DNA of 64,000 nt from Enoplolaimus lenunculus (lineage: Eukaryota; Nematoda; Enoplea; Enoplida; Thoracostomopsidae), in assembly GCA_030248215.1 (NCBI GenBank), contig JASANG010002605.1, positions 124,001 to 188,000 of the forward strand, read 5' to 3'. Positions 44,555 through 58,473 of the stretch are shown one piece after another (the first letter of the stretch is position 1; every line of letters starts with the position of its first letter). A model generated the notes under the pieces. It was not told the DNA's origin, made no database searches, and saw nothing but the letters and a program-made list of their open reading frames with translations. The position numbers and the translations under genes are program-made.

Positions 44555-47013
44555 AAATGACAGGCGTATGAATACATGAAAAGCATCTTCCACTTTTTTG
44601 CAACGAGAAAACATGCCACTTGTTACTACAGGTCGGTCGTGGGGTTCAATTTCAGGCCGCACATTTTCCTGATGGGCTATTTTTTCCTGAAAAAAATGTT
44701 GGGGAAGCCAAAATTTTCTACATTAAAAAAGCAGTATCCCTAAAATTTTTCATATTAAAAACAGAGCTGGGAGCGAATTTTTCTCTAGGAGGCCACTTTT
44801 TTGAGACACCGGTACACCTGTTCGACTTAGGTTTAAACTAACGCTTAATTCTGTATGGGACACTATCATTGAGCCCACGCCTTCTATACGCCCCGAGCAA
44901 GGGCGTATACAAAAGGAACTTGGTGCATTCCTATCCAGCAAAAAATTCCTGGTGAAAACAAGAAAACATGCTTTACTCAACCTTATTACAACAATAAAAT
45001 AATTTTTTGGAGGTTAAAGTTAAAAAAATTAGACCATACCGTCCCTAAATAATACGCTGACGACACCATTGAGCCGTCATAATATTTCCCTACTTTATAG
45101 TTCATACTGAAAAATTAGAAAACCTGTTAAAATTGCAACCAGTAGCAAACATTACGTATTTAAATACCGCGCTGTGATATCAATTTTAATAGTTTTTCGA
45201 TTTAGACAGGCCGTATATACCTGTTATAGTTTTATTATTCAACAAATCCCACATGCATTATTGTTCGTTGGGTAGGCATCTCTGGCACTAAAACCACTTA
45301 AAAGTAGATATCGGTGCGTGTTTGCATTTCGGAAATTGATGCGCCATCTTTCCCAGGACGACACGTTTTTAGCCAATGGGCTGCGTGGAATTTTTGGGGG
45401 CTCGCGCTGAAGAAGCGACTATTGGTTCTTAAACTTTAATCCAGTAAATTATAAATGACGACGATTATTAAGCAATAGTTCTATCTGAGAAGCAATGATT
45501 CTGAACGCGAGACAGTGAGTATCGCTTCTCCCTTTCCAGATAATCACAGAGCATGTCTTGTGATTTCGGCCTTGGTGTCTGACGGGGAAAACAAAAATAT
45601 TATGGGGCTTATACGAACAGGTGACATACGTGTTACATATATTTAATACGCTTGGCCATAAAAAAGTATGAACGAACCTCGAAATGAAAAAATTAGCACA
45701 AATAATGAAAGTTGTAATCTTATAACCAACAGTTGAGCTTATATATATACTTATATATGTATGTGTATGTATATATACATATAAAATACACAAGTATACG
45801 TTGGTCATGAAAAGCTCAAATCTGCAAAAAATTCATGATCTGCTTAATTTTTAGGTAAAGTATCGTCCTAAGCGAAAAGTTGTAGATCCGCTGCTGAATT
45901 GATATGAGGTTCGTTTAGCAATGGGCGTGAACAAATGAACGAATTTAAGGTTACCAAATAATACAGCCTGTCAAAATGAACATCAACCTTTTCAGCAAAC
46001 CGTATTATTTGCTAAAAATAGCTACTTTAAGGCCGGTACGTCACGAACGCAAAACCGGCCGATCAAAAGGTATGAATTAAATTTTTAAAACTGCGAAAAA
46101 TTGGATATTTCGAAACTAAACGTGTATACATTTATGAGACATTCACGGTCATAACTACGTTAGGATAAAGGGGCGCGTACACCTCGCACCCCTAACTGTA
46201 AACCCTACTGCCTGCGTTAAAAGAAATCTGGCGGAAAATTATCCTCACTACGTGTTGGTATAAATCTTACTGCCCGTTTTGTAACAAATCGTGGTTGCTG
46301 GACGGAAAACATATGCATCATTCATCGCAAAAAACGTTCATAAAAGGTGTGGTATGAGCATACCTATTCTTGCTAGCAGTATTACTGGTAAAAATAGAAC
46401 TACATTTAAGTGGAAAAGATCCCACTCGTAATTTACACATCTTTAGGATCAGTGGCGAACCCAGAAATTTCTGACCGGTTTCGAAGCCCATACAGTATTT
46501 TTCAGAATGCGGTACCAAAGGTGTCGCAAACTCTTCAAGACATATGGTGAAAATTGTTGAAAAACTGTACAAAGGGTGCCGCTGACCGTTCGAATTTCGT
46601 AGGAGAATTGGTAAAAACAACAAAAACGGCATCAAAATATAACAATGCAACTGTCATATCACACACTTAGCGAGGGATATTCTTATGAATTATGTTATAT
46701 TTCATAGTAATTAAAAAATTTAAACTAACAACGTAATTTTGGTAAAAAATCATCTTGCAAGTTTGCAATTTTGGTACATTTTTTGTAGTATGGCAAGCTA
46801 TATCTACGCTTTGTTAAGGAAGCAGAAACCTTTAAATGTAGATTATGCACCTTATATCACTTTAGAATTACTTATCATAAAATTGAATTTACGTTCAATG
46901 TATCAAAAACCGAAGCAAGCAAAATTTAGTGAAGTGTATTAAAAGCGACCAACCAAACTGACTAATTGGTATCAATGTCGCCGAATTGAACCTTTGGAAT
47001 CTGGGCACCTTCA
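44555..47013. other. Gene-free stretch
   Basis: No supported exon or family. There is a short TA/TG-rich tract at 45737-45790. Confidence 0.45.
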
Positions 47014-47205
47014 TCCGCGGATCCACAAAATTTCTGATGGGGGAATCGGTCGGGTTGGCAAAAGGTATGAAATGCAAGCTTTACGGTATGCTATATATTT
47101 GTCAATTTTTTGAAAGGGAAAAATTGTAAGGTGCGAACCTTGCCGTTTTATCACAAAAAATTTTTGACGAAGAGGCGCGGCGTACGCGCTTCCTCTGGAT
47201 CAGCG
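47014..47205 (+). mobile_element. H-family hAT-like element
   Basis: Inverted ends TCCGCGGATCCACAAAATTT and CCTCTGGATCAGCG; interior 'aaaattgtaaggtgcgaaccttgccgttttatcac'. Confidence 0.65.
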
Positions 47206-48402
47206 CTAGTTGGTAATTTCTTGGATTTCGCAGTGATATTCACATTACACATCAATTATATATTCTGTCTGTTAAATCTATTTCAAACCTTACTAAAAAG
47301 ACTGACCCGTGCACTGTGTTGTTTATGCCACATCAAAACGTCACAGCTTTCACAGTAGATGGGTACCATTTGAGTGAAAACTCAATAAATAGCATTTTAC
47401 TTTAAACACAAAACAGGTTCGTCGGGGTAAAAGAAGATATATCTATCTGAAATTTCTGAAAAAATTCGAAGAAATACTTTTACAAATTTTAGAATGACAT
47501 ACAAAATTGAAAAATGTTCATTATCGCTGCCCTCGGTCGTAAAAAACGTTTAAACGCTTTATTCTCTCCCTAAATTAAATCATGGCTATGTTCCTGTCAA
47601 TAAGCGCAAAAAACAAGATGTAGACGATTATAAAAGATGAAGCGTCCACGAAGCGAAGGGTGGTTTAATGAGTGAAATCATATGAACAACGAAAAGACGC
47701 AGATGTAATTACCCGTATTTTGAGGGTTCAACCGAAATTCTTGTTCAATTTCTGCAAAAATTCAATTCCTGTTTTTGGACCTCGCATTCAAAGATGCACG
47801 AATAAGATATTTTTCGGTTTTGTGGCAAATTATTTGCATTCATTTAAATATTGGAAACTTTATCTTTAAAAATTTGTTATTTCGAGACGAGTGTTTTTGC
47901 AATTAGGTCAATTTTGTTCATAAATTGTCACTGATGGGTTTTCGCACAATTTGATGATGAAATAGCTGAAAATTCACTCAAGCAATTTTTTGCCAAATTT
48001 TCTTTCTACAATGTCCAACAGTAATTCGGTGACGAAAATTCTTTACAAATTCCGATTCCTGTTCCTGTCGCGGTTTCTGCAATAAGGTTTTTTCCTGTTC
48101 TTGTTCCTGGTGCGGCAAAAATTTAGTTCCTGTTATAATCCTGTCGTATTCTCAAATGTGTGCAGCGCCTATCGCAAGTTCGTAATCGCGCACGTAACAT
48201 TCGAATTAGTAAATCAATATTTACCAAATTGCAGGCTGTCCAATTTCTAATTATTGTAGTGCGTTTGCTCGAAAATCTAACGCTTTTATTGTTTTATAGA
48301 TGTTACAGATATCTGAGAACACGAACCGCGAGCGTAACTTGTTACTAAGATAAAATATGACATGAATAACTTAGCGTAAAACTGTGCACGCTAACTGCAC
48401 AA

Positions 48403-48697
48403 CAGGATACAACCAGAGGTCTGCCTCCGGCTCCGGTAAAAAATCGGCCTCCGGCTCCGGTAGAATTTTTGCCGGAGGATCCAGCAATTTCGGTAGCAAA
48501 ATTTTGCTTAATTTTGCACAATTTATCTGCTCAGCGCATTTAGTTTTACTTTTGTCACAATTTTCAGGAAAGAATGTCCGCAATTTCGCACAATATTAGC
48601 GTATTTTTACAACCTAATTTCGCCTTACCTCCGACTCCGGCAAGTTTCGTTGACCTATGACTCCGGCCCGGTATTTTGGACCTCCGGTTGCACCCTG
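48403..48697. mobile_element. K-family hAT-like element, complete
   Basis: The ends are CAGGATACAACCAGAGGTC and GACCTCCGGTTGCACCCTG. The flanks CTGCACAA and CTGGACAA differ at one base, consistent with an 8-bp duplication. The CAGGG-type tip is characteristic of hAT elements. The interior is rich in CCGGAGG/CTCCGG palindromes. Confidence 0.75.
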
Positions 48698-48705
48698 CTG
48701 GACAA

Positions 48706-49994
48706 GCACAATGTGTAATGTTTAACAATTATTATTACTTGTATAAGCGCCCGAAACTTGTACACGTCAGAACATCGTAAGTGTGAAATTCTAAGTCGAA
48801 CCCTGTTGGTTTACGCTACCCATGCGAAAGTCTTGAATACAAATTCTTGCACGAAATAAATCGTAGATAAAAATACTCCGTTGAAATGGGTTATACGGAG
48901 GTCAAACTATGCAGTCATGCCTGCAAATCCGGTTGTACTACAAATATCAGGACACGACCGCTATTAGAAACCGTCTACTAATCATCGGTCATTGTCGGAC
49001 ATTGCCTGGCGAAACTATTTAGCCATTCCTAGCACGATGTACTGGCAATGGACCCGTGTAGAATGTCACACCAATATTATTTAGTACTCGTTTCTAGGGA
49101 TAAAAGCGGAAGTCTCAAACATGCTTTATTATTTGAAATTTCAGTTTTTATATCTCAAAAAATGTGCGTTTTGACAAACCGAGGCAAATGATGGATTATG
49201 TTCAAAAAATAGGCAAAAGCTTCACAGAAAAAATATTTTCTTCTTTAAACCATAAACCTACGAGTATACGCTGTGTTTAAACTTAAAATGTTGAAGTTTA
49301 AAATTAAAAATAATGTTTGTGAACTTTTGAAGCAAATAGGCTGTCGTCGTGTCTGCAGGTGGCATTGCTCAGGATTTTATTCTAGGGATGCATTGCTTTA
49401 AAGAAACATTTCACCGAGCCAGAATAGCTACAGTGAGAGAACTATTTTGACACCCATGCAAGAAGCGTTTATTCTAAAGCCGATCAAAGGATGCATTTTC
49501 GCTTCGAGAGATTTTCGGTATATATCTCCGAGATTTCCCCTCTACATGGCGCAAATGAATAACAAATGCCTCGTAAAATATTGCATGTACATTCTCAAAG
49601 CCTTTATTCCAAGGGGCACCTTCAGACCACGTCTATAGAGCGTTTCGGCTTTGCGAAAGAATTTAAAATTTTAATATTTTTGAAAATATTAGCCTTCGTG
49701 TTTTTTTAAAAAATATACGGCCTCGAAAATTTTTTCGGTTCCTCCTCTGAAGGTTTGCGGGTTATCAACGTTGTTCGCCGTCCACCGATGTTCTTAGCTG
49801 CCTTCATGACCACAACCGTCGTTTTCGAACCCTGTGATATGTTTTTTCAGGTTATATAGAAAACATTGTATATCGTTGAATTGAACGTAATGATTGCTAA
49901 TGTAGGCTCAGTCAAATTATGAGACCCAAAGTACCATTCGATTTCGGCTGAAAATACGGCAAACTTAGAGTACCGATACGCTTGTGTCATTGGC
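48706..49994. other. Gene-free stretch
   Basis: No supported exon or repeat family. Confidence 0.45.
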
Positions 49995-50128
49995 GATATA
50001 ACGTCTTGTAGAGATTTTGCACTTCACATGTTAGAATTTATTGTTGAGCACAATTCACACTGTCTGTCTCATATATTATTTCTATTTAGTTGCTCATATA
50101 GTATACCCTTTGAGTGAAAAAGTTAAAA
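49995..50128 (-). mobile_element. T-family element, fragment
   Basis: Matches the right half of the T family from 'aacgtcttgtagagattttgcact' to the end GAGTGAAAAAGTTAA. The tRNA-like part is missing. Confidence 0.65.
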
Positions 50129-50447
50129 TAATGAAAAGAAGCGAAAACGCGCTGTAGAGTTGATTAATTCGAAAAACTATACATTACACGCGGATTCAAA
50201 CATATTCGGAGCTCAAACTGTGTAACAAAATATCGTCGCCTCAATTTTACAATTCAAGATATTTAATAAACCAGTAAACTGTTCGAATTAAAATTCCGGT
50301 TCCGATGGCGATTTTGGTCCAACCAAAAACAGAATTTTGGCTCCGATTTCAATTACGATTAAATTTTGTTCCAGTTGAAACCCTGAGAATCCGTTCATTA
50401 ACACAACCTAAAAACGAATCTTCGGAAAAAGTGAGAGCGCTACGCTA

Positions 50448-50866
50448 CTGTAGTGATCCGAGTAAAACAGAGGGATTGATATTAATTTGGCCTCTCCAAA
50501 CGGCGCTCCTTGTTATTCGATTACGGACTGCTATTAATTTTAAATCTACCTCATATTAGTTGCACCCAATACCCTTCTTTTTTATATGTTTTCTTTTGGG
50601 AAGAACTGAATTGCTTCGAAATGTTTTTTGCTGACTGCCTAGGTTAAGCATTTTTCCGGATTAAATAAAATTTATGCGGGTTTTCTGATTGTCTGTTACA
50701 TATCTGAGCAGTCTAGGCCATTCGGCTGCATCGGACTCTTTTACGAACTCTAATTGAAACTTATGGACTCTGCCCTCCAACGGAATCCTATTACGTAGAC
50801 GGACTCTTATTGATTGGAACTCAAAATGAGTACTTCCCTCTTATTGCCCACACCTCTACGTTACTA
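50448..50866 (+). mobile_element. C-family TIR element, diverged
   Basis: The left end is CTGTAGTGATCCGAGTAAAA. The body keeps 'ttggcctctcc' and 'ggactcttattgattggaactcaaaatgag', and the right end decays after CCCTCTTATT. Confidence 0.68.
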
Positions 50867-50879
50867 TAAGTCAGAAAGT

Positions 50880-51390
50880 CATAAGGCGCCGCCTACCCTC
50901 GGCAACTTTCTGCTTATGCGAATGGAAATTGATCGAACACGGTGCAGTAGGCTAGGCCCGCGACTGGGGTAGGTTCGTCCAAAAGTCACCGACATGGGGG
51001 ATCACGGGGATCCGCAAAAATAGCGATCACCCTAGCGTAACCAGGTCGAATTGCACCCGCACTTCGAGAACAGTAACTTCACTCAGCCTAAGAGCATCGC
51101 ACTGAAACGGAAAAATGCAGCGGAGTACCCTAGGGGTAAGTGTTCCTGCAAGCCACCGCTCACCCAAAAACAAGTGCAAAACCTGTGCACATACGCCCGC
51201 AGCGACTCTCCAGGACACCGAAACATCAAAAGATGCCTGTTTCAGCTCAATACTTTCCGAATCAAAGCTGTGTCTACCGACACCAGCTTCTACGGGGTCT
51301 TTCAGCCCAGATGTTATCCTCAAAATTTTTATGCAGCCCGATAGCTCACACATTCTCATAGAAATGTGATTCAAGCGTCCCAAAACCTAA
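50880..51390. other. GC-richer island open in several frames
   Basis: About 500 bp of higher GC than its surroundings. It is open for 70-118 codons in three plus frames and one minus frame (minus frame MGRLNHISMRMCELSG..., 51383-51027). I recognise no domain and cannot choose a strand. It may be an exon, a gene relic or simply a compositional island. Confidence 0.3.
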
Positions 51391-51399
51391 ATCTACTAA

Positions 51400-54308
51400 T
51401 ATTTCGAGTCGCTGGGTGCAGTGACAACTGTACAATTACCCTTTTCAGTATTCGAGCAATTATCAGAAGTGGACTCATGATTTGATTGTTAAGAGAAGAA
51501 TGATAGTTTTTGCTATGTGTTCATAAATTTTAATTTTAAGAAAAAATTTACATCTTGAGCTTTATTGTGATGTTTTCAAGTTGTATTTGCAGCATCAATG
51601 CCATAAAAATACTTTTAAATATATTTCGTTCAAATCCGTGTATTTTCACAAAAATATTAAAGCCATAACAACACATCGCGAGACCTTTGTTTAACAAAAA
51701 TTGCCAAATATTTTTACTTCGCAAAAGTATTGAATTTGAATAGGTCCCGCGACACATCCTAGACTTTTATGCTGTTGGTATGCTTAGGCTTAGCCTTTTA
51801 GAATAACTCTTTGGCTTACTATAATTACATCGACTGAACCGTTTAATAAAATGTTAATAAAACTTTTATTTAAAACCTATCTCTATTCAACAACAGCGGC
51901 AATATGAATTTAAAAAATATTAGGTTCCTTATAAAAGAACCTGGAAGTTTTCAAGCACTCTATTAAAATTTGAAAACGTAACGTTTACTTTATGGCTAGG
52001 TTTAATTTATAAATCTTGTGTCTCATGCCAGTTTTCATACATTATAGATGCGTATGGCGTATTGATACGCGACAATCCTTGTGCCTAAAGGATATGAATA
52101 TATACAAAAAACGGAAATTAATAATTTTTATTGACATAAACCTTGGGAAATGTCGTTAAAAATTTAAAACACGCACATAGATTAGCCCAAGGGTATGGGC
52201 TCAGTGAGTGTTCCCTCACTGTCGGAAATATACGAAATCAGGCATCATATTTGTTATCTAATTATGTGTCACATCCTTTTGTCAGTCTAAATTTAAAGGT
52301 CTTCTAAGCAACCATTGCCAAATGCCATACAGTGCTCGTAAATTAATAATCTAAACCTAAGTTATTGCCAAGGCTTAAATTCACGCCATAGTGTTAATCT
52401 AAGCCTAGGCCTATGCGATGACCTATAGCCCACGACTTTGTTCGACGTCTCTTCTATACGTCGGTATTTTCTACTCTATTTTAAGGGTACATGGATTCGT
52501 ATTTTAAGTCTAAGTCTAAGCCTCGCCTAACGCTACAAAGTTAAAGGTACAGCATATCAAATATGCAGCCATTTTTCTTGCATAAACCAAAGCATTTACC
52601 CGTATTTACCAAGTATTTACGCGCGTTTTTGGTTTAAAATATTTGTAACTTTCACGAAAATAGCCTAATTTTACATAAGCTACGTATGAGTTATTTTTAT
52701 TTATTCATAAAATTCCAAGACTATAAACTATAAAACTACTGCGACATCGCGACCATAGGGACAGCGGATACAGAAAACAAGCGGCGTAAGTAACAAATAA
52801 CTTTTCAAGTAACATTTTAACTTTAAATTTAAATTTTGACCGGTCTCTTTGTCATTGTAAATTAAGCATCATCGTCCGCAATCTGATGCGTTCTTGTCAG
52901 AAGCATAAAATGGCTCGTATTAATTACGTTCCCACTAACCTGTGTTTGCCAAAAATGCTAGCATTTTCAAACTTTTCGCATATTTCAGCTTTTTATGACC
53001 TAGCTAATGTTTCCACATTGAAATTTGACTTCTCGCAAAAATTATCTTTTCGATGATTTATTTACCTTCAAAAACCTGAGAAGAAATTGATTTAAGGTTT
53101 TTGACGCGAAATATTTAAGTTGGAATTGACAGTCGAACACACAAAATAAATTGTCTTGAAATTTCAAGACTCCAACTTTCTTAAAATTTCCTTAAACAGC
53201 TCAGAAATTCATGTCTGAAACGTCTAAAACATAAATGCCTATTAGAAATAAATGTCATCGTTTCAAGAAATAGTTGTCTTATAGTCAAGACTAATTTTCT
53301 TATTTTTAGGTATGTAAAAAGTTGCTCCGTTTATATTCTTAGGAATGTATTTAAATAATCATATTTAAAATATATCTCGGATTGAGCTTTTAGGCTCCCC
53401 TAACTTATGTTTATGTCTTGGACGTTTCTTAGGTTGTAAAATTAGGGTGTTTGCTTGGTCTTTTCCCTCCAATTTCAGAGTCGTCTCTATGGAAGACATT
53501 TGTTTTGTATTTCTGACATATTTGTCTTATATATTTCAGAAATATTTGTCTTAGCCGTTCATAAAACAAAGTCTTAAATTTTAAACTTTAAAGTCTGAAA
53601 AATTTCAGACCCATATTTCTGAAAAGTTTAAAAAATAATAACCTGGAATTTAAAACATATGTCTGGAGTCCTTATCAAGACATAATTTTCTTAAATTTCA
53701 GACAATATTTTACCAATATAAGACAGTTTTTTGTTGTGTAGTTTAAAGTTATCTGTTTCTGGATTCTACGCCAAACACCGCAATTGGAAATTCAGGCTAC
53801 GTGCACTGCTTAGGCTTAGGTTTACATTCACTCTTCATATAATAGGTTTAAGTTTAGCGTTTGGACCTGTTCTATAAATATGTCGCGATAAGTGAATTAT
53901 CAAAAATCAACTGTACATACATACATACACACATATATCTGCAACCCAATAGAAAATTGACAAATTTTTAGCAAATGGTAAAATTGTCACAGAACCGGCA
54001 AAAACAAAATGATGTTAGAGCAATTTTGATGAGTGTTGCGCTGAACGAACATGCGAAAGACAGTGGGCTGGGAGAAACAAATAGAACGAACGAACGAAAA
54101 AAATTATTATACACAAACTCAATTTCAAATGACCCTCGAGAGTTAACTTGATTAAATTGTCAGTTTTTGGGTAGACTCTTTGTGTGGAATTTAAGGTTTC
54201 TACGCTTCCATGTGATGGTGTTTCAAGCTCGCCGAAGTGTCTTTTAGGGCACGAACATTAATCTAAGTTTAGTGTTAACGTAAAGTGGAAGCGGAAGTCT
54301 AAGCTTAA
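51400..54308. other. AT-rich stretch with scattered TTAGGC-like tracts
   Basis: Short CTTAGGCTTAG tracts near 51785, 52390 and 53808 without clear terminal repeats. A possible large inverted-repeat element lies at about 53140-53742 (ends ACACAAAATAAATTGTCTTG and AAGACAGTTTTTTGTTGTGT). Confidence 0.4.
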
Positions 54309-54580
54309 GCGAAAAGATAAGTCTAATATTACGAAATGTTACTGCGAAATGTTAATACAAAATTTCCGTTTTGATCCCTGTTCTAAGGGTCATCGTCTGA
54401 GCGGTGTTCTATTGAAACGGATTAGGGACACAACTTTGACGGAGGCGAAAAGATAAGTCTAATATTACGAAATGTTACTGCGAAATGTTAATACAAAATT
54501 TCCGCTTTGATCCCTGTTCTAAGGGTCATCGTCTGAGCGGTGTTCTATTGAAACGGATTAGGGACACGACTTTGACGGGG
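54309..54580 (+). repeat. 136-bp tandem duplication, two nearly identical copies
   Basis: Copies begin GCGAAAAGATAAGTCTAATA at 54309 and 54445. They differ at only about three positions over 136 bp, so the duplication is recent. It is non-coding. Confidence 0.85.
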
Positions 54581-57080
54581 GCAGCATTCGCATAAGCTTA
54601 ATTTTAGGCTTAAGTCCAAACCTAGAAGCCTAAGCTTCATCGTAACGATAAGTCTGGTACTGATCGTTAGCCTGAATCTTTTGTCTATGTGAAAAGATTA
54701 GTTTACATTCTATAGCGTCCTACTATCCCACGGAAAACGGGATGCTCTAAAACTAACACGAGTTTCTAAGCTCAAAATCTGACATGGTTTGCCGAATATT
54801 TTTCGATATTAATAATTTTGGGATCAGAAGGATTTCTTCAATATTTGAATAAAAATGAACCTCAAAAAATCTCCCACATTCACACGGACGGAAGGGACAC
54901 AATACCTGCATGATATTTATACAAAAACTGCTATATGCGGAACGCAAGCTAACGTGGTAGATGCATTACCAAACCCAACGCGTTTATTTCTTTTTCGTAC
55001 CAAATGCTGTATGTCAGAATATTATTCTGTTTAATTTTTCGTTTTATTTTGTAGATTTCGTCAAAAATTCTGCGTGCAATTTTAGAGACAATTACACATT
55101 TTTAAAAAAACACCGAAAAAGCTTATTATACCAAGCGTAGCAGCAGGCGTACAGCGCTAAAGGTGGCTGGGCTGCTGAGGAAAAGCGTTGTTCGCTCCAA
55201 CACATCTAAAAGTGTTTTAGGAAAACAAAAGTATACATATATATGTGTATATATAAACAAGTCAAATTTTAAAAACCGTTGCGTTTTACAGGAACCTCCG
55301 CAAAAGGTCCAAAATGGGTACGTAGCGAAATATTTTTAGGAGGAATTTAACAATTAAAATTGTAGCAAAGTACAATTAATCGACCAGTTTCGTCAGCGGA
55401 GCGAGCATATTAATTTGAAACGGGCTACGGAGACCAGACCTTAGTTTTTCGCAGTACGGACCCCTTTGTCATAGGATTTTACTCTTGAAAATGCTTGAAA
55501 ATTTTTTAAATTTTGAGTCCTAACGCCATTGAAGTCTCGATAGCGTACATTTTAGAATATTAAACGTTTTTATTTGCGCTGCAAACCAGCCGAATTGGTT
55601 TTTTTACTGCATCATTGGGCAAACGTCTCGTTCTTCGTTAAGGACTTCGTTTAGTTGTTGCTTTAAAATGGCGCTCCATATGTCTTGCTGTTCGGCGTCG
55701 TCAAGCGTCGAACGGTGCCGCAAGTCAAAAAATTTTGATTGAGTATTGTTTTACGGTGGCGCGTGGTAATTTATGTACGTCGCTGTACGATGTTATCAAC
55801 ATCGAACGACAGCGAAATGTGGTGAACAACAGCAATAGTTATAGTTGACAAGCATAGCGGGCCACGCTACAATAACCCTTCCAGAACGGCTTTGCGGTAA
55901 TGAGACCTTATCAAGTCATGTGACAATATTGGGCGTCAAAATATAGCGAAGTATTAATGCAAAATAATAATTCTGATATTTAAGAAAAAAAATTTACATT
56001 TAACAAGTATGAATAGAGTGGTGCGTTTGAAAAATATTTCTGTTAAAATAAAAAATTATCAGAAGAAAGTTTTGAAATATGGTATGAAAATGATAGTATA
56101 TACTAATAAAGAAATAAACGTTTTTCAGTTGCATATTAATAGAAAAAATTTCTTAAATTTCAGGAAAATTATTCAGTTTTGTCGCTGACAGTATTTTGTG
56201 AGTGAACTTTAAAAAAGTCTGCATGGGTGACATCATCTGCAAAGCTCTAATGCTACTATTGAACAGAAAATATTCTTGATCGACACGTGTTTTATATTAT
56301 TTTTCTTATTTTAAAACGGATTATGTTTGTTTAAGTTTGAGAAATTAAAAAATAATTAAAAAATGTCATTTAAGTTGTTTTACTCAATTTTAAGCAAACA
56401 GTAAACACTTATAAGACATAGAATGTTTGGTGGGTTTTTTTTAAAGTTTTTACTCTTCACTTTGAATTTCTTTCCTCACAACGCTGAGTAATAAAGCTTT
56501 TGTATTAAATATATGTTCTGAACGAGCGCGTTGCAACAACATGACTTAAAGTTCGATTTTAACTTTTAAAGCGGCATTTTACTGTGTTTTTGCATAGCTA
56601 TGACTAAAAAGTTAAACCTTTTTAATGAAGTGTTTACAGATGTTCTTATCTGAAAATGGTGTATATTTGTTGCCATGCGTTGATTAAATCAATTCAGAAA
56701 AAGAATTTGACATTTATGGTTATTTCTGAATTAATGCCAGTAAATATTACTCACTCTGAACTTAATTCCGGCTAAGTTGATTAATTAAACTTTGGATGAG
56801 TTCAAACAATTCAGTATTCTAGTTCTGAAAGAACTAATTCAGACCTTTCTTTAGATTATAAAACTCATTCTGAGTTGAAATCAACTCACTTAAATTTATA
56901 GCGGTTACGTCTACTTGACATTTGTAGCATATTTGTTTAGTTATAAGCATTCAGACTTCATTCAATTTAAAATAAAATAACTGAACAAACTCGACATTGG
57001 TCAATTCGTGGGACACACACATGAATCGGCAGGCAAAAGATTGTGTTTTTGGATCATCGCGTGTCAAGGTATATGTTATA
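54581..57080. other. Gene-free AT-rich stretch
   Basis: No supported exon. Short TTCTGAATTAAT-type inverted motifs at 56690-56890 may be an old element. Confidence 0.4.
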
Positions 57081-57290
57081 CGCAGCAAAAAATGGTGAGT
57101 CAAATTGACTCTCTCCGAAATAGGCTATACGGGACTACACAAATTGAGTCAAAATTCGACTCCGGCAGAGTCAAATTCGATTCACTGAGTCGCATGTTTG
57201 ACTCTGGCTGAGTCGAATTTGACTCAGTTTGTGTAGTCCCGTAGAGCCTATTTCGGAGGGAGTCAATTTGACTCACCATTTTTTGCTGTG
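57081..57290. mobile_element. D-family palindromic foldback element (TA target)
   Basis: Begins CGCAGCAAAAAATGGTGAGT and ends CTCACCATTTTTTGCTGTG, flanked by TA. It is 210 bp and palindromic over most of its length, matching 8791-8998. Confidence 0.83.
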
Positions 57291-57463
57291 TACTGCAATC
57301 CCTTAAAATTTCAGATTGTGTATTTTTTTAACTTATCAGGTCAACGCAGCCAGCTCATCTTGTTGAAATGGAGAAATATTGTTCAAGGACGTGAAATGGG
57401 TGAGAAGTTCGTACACAGTTTGCAAATCGGGTTAAACTTATTCAGGAAAAGCCAAAATTCTAT

Positions 57464-57701
57464 CTATGGAAGCCAAGAATCTTGCCACAAACCCTGGCTG
57501 TTGCACAACGGAATGTCGAAAGTCTGGTCTGGACAGCAGGCGTTTTTATTCATCTTGCATGCTATGAGCAAGTGTCTGCGCAGTGTAATGCCTGTTATTT
57601 CTGCCCATGTCTGTTTTCCAAGGTGGTATGCAACTGCTTTAATAATACTTGGTATTCGGTTTATAAGACTGATGCCGACTAATAAATACTTGCGTTGGCC
57701 A
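57464..57701 (-). CDS. Possible minus-strand exon, unknown product
   Basis: After acceptor CTCAATTTCAG the frame reads GQRKYLLVGISLINRIPS through KMNKNACCPDQTFDIPLCNS to a stop, about 79 residues. The opposite strand is also open (157 codons, 57288-57761), so the strand is uncertain. I do not recognise either protein. Confidence 0.3.
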
Positions 57702-57841
57702 CCTGAAATTGAGTTGATTTGGTTTGTCACCGATTCTATCGAATGTCACCCTTCTCTCTAATTACATATACTTGAGTCGTTTTATGTTCCAAGAAGACTG
57801 AACCACAATAAAATATACTTACGCTAAATCGTACAAACATC

Positions 57842-58205
57842 AGCCCACGTTACTTTTGGTGGTGCCCCGCTTTCAGACGCGGATCCAGAAATTACTGACG
57901 GGGATTAGACTATATGTTTTGAAACACTGTTTGTCGCCAAAAAAATTTTCTGAGATTGAAAAATTGTAATGCAGGGCCAATCAGCCCCGCCCTCCTTCTC
58001 TGGATCAGCTAGTTTCCGCTTTCTCACAAGAACACAATTGAGTAGGCTTAATTTTAGACTATTATGTTTTTGCTTGTCCTTAGGCTTAAGCTTCGCTTTA
58101 GGCTGGTGTTTTTACGCTGAGGAGGCTTAAAGTTACGAATATGTTTTGGTTCTTAGAGCTTAGGTTAGGCTTTAGGTGTTGCTAGAAGGCGTTAAAAGTA
58201 GTGTT
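57842..58205 (+). mobile_element. A-family element interrupted by an H-family insertion
   Basis: The left end 'AGCCCACGTTACTTTTGGTGG' is A-type. At about 57872 it is cut by an H element (TCAGACGCGGATCCAGAAAT to CTCTGGATCAGC, about 58013). The A interior then resumes ('gagtaggcttaattttagac', TTAGGCTTAAGC) to a decayed right end near 58205. Confidence 0.6.
57872..58013 (+). mobile_element. H-family element nested in an A element
   Basis: Short H copy with ends GCGGATCCAGAAATTACTGA and CTCTGGATCAGC. Confidence 0.6.
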
Positions 58206-58473
58206 TTATTTCAGTTTTTTTACATACTTTAGAGTATGAGTGTTTTGAAGTCTTCAGAATCTTGGAAGTTATGGTTAGGATAAGGTTGCCACGGTAGTCT
58301 AAGTAAAGGAAAGTATGGCTTGAATTGTTACCTTGGGTTTGCGCATAGCGCATTGGAATTTCACAGCACAGGGTGTTGTTGTTTTATAGAATAATCGGGG
58401 ACTTAGGGGACTAAGGAGACACCGGGGAGTCACAGCCTAGTAACTCCAAACGGGGTTAGTTTTACCAAGAGTG

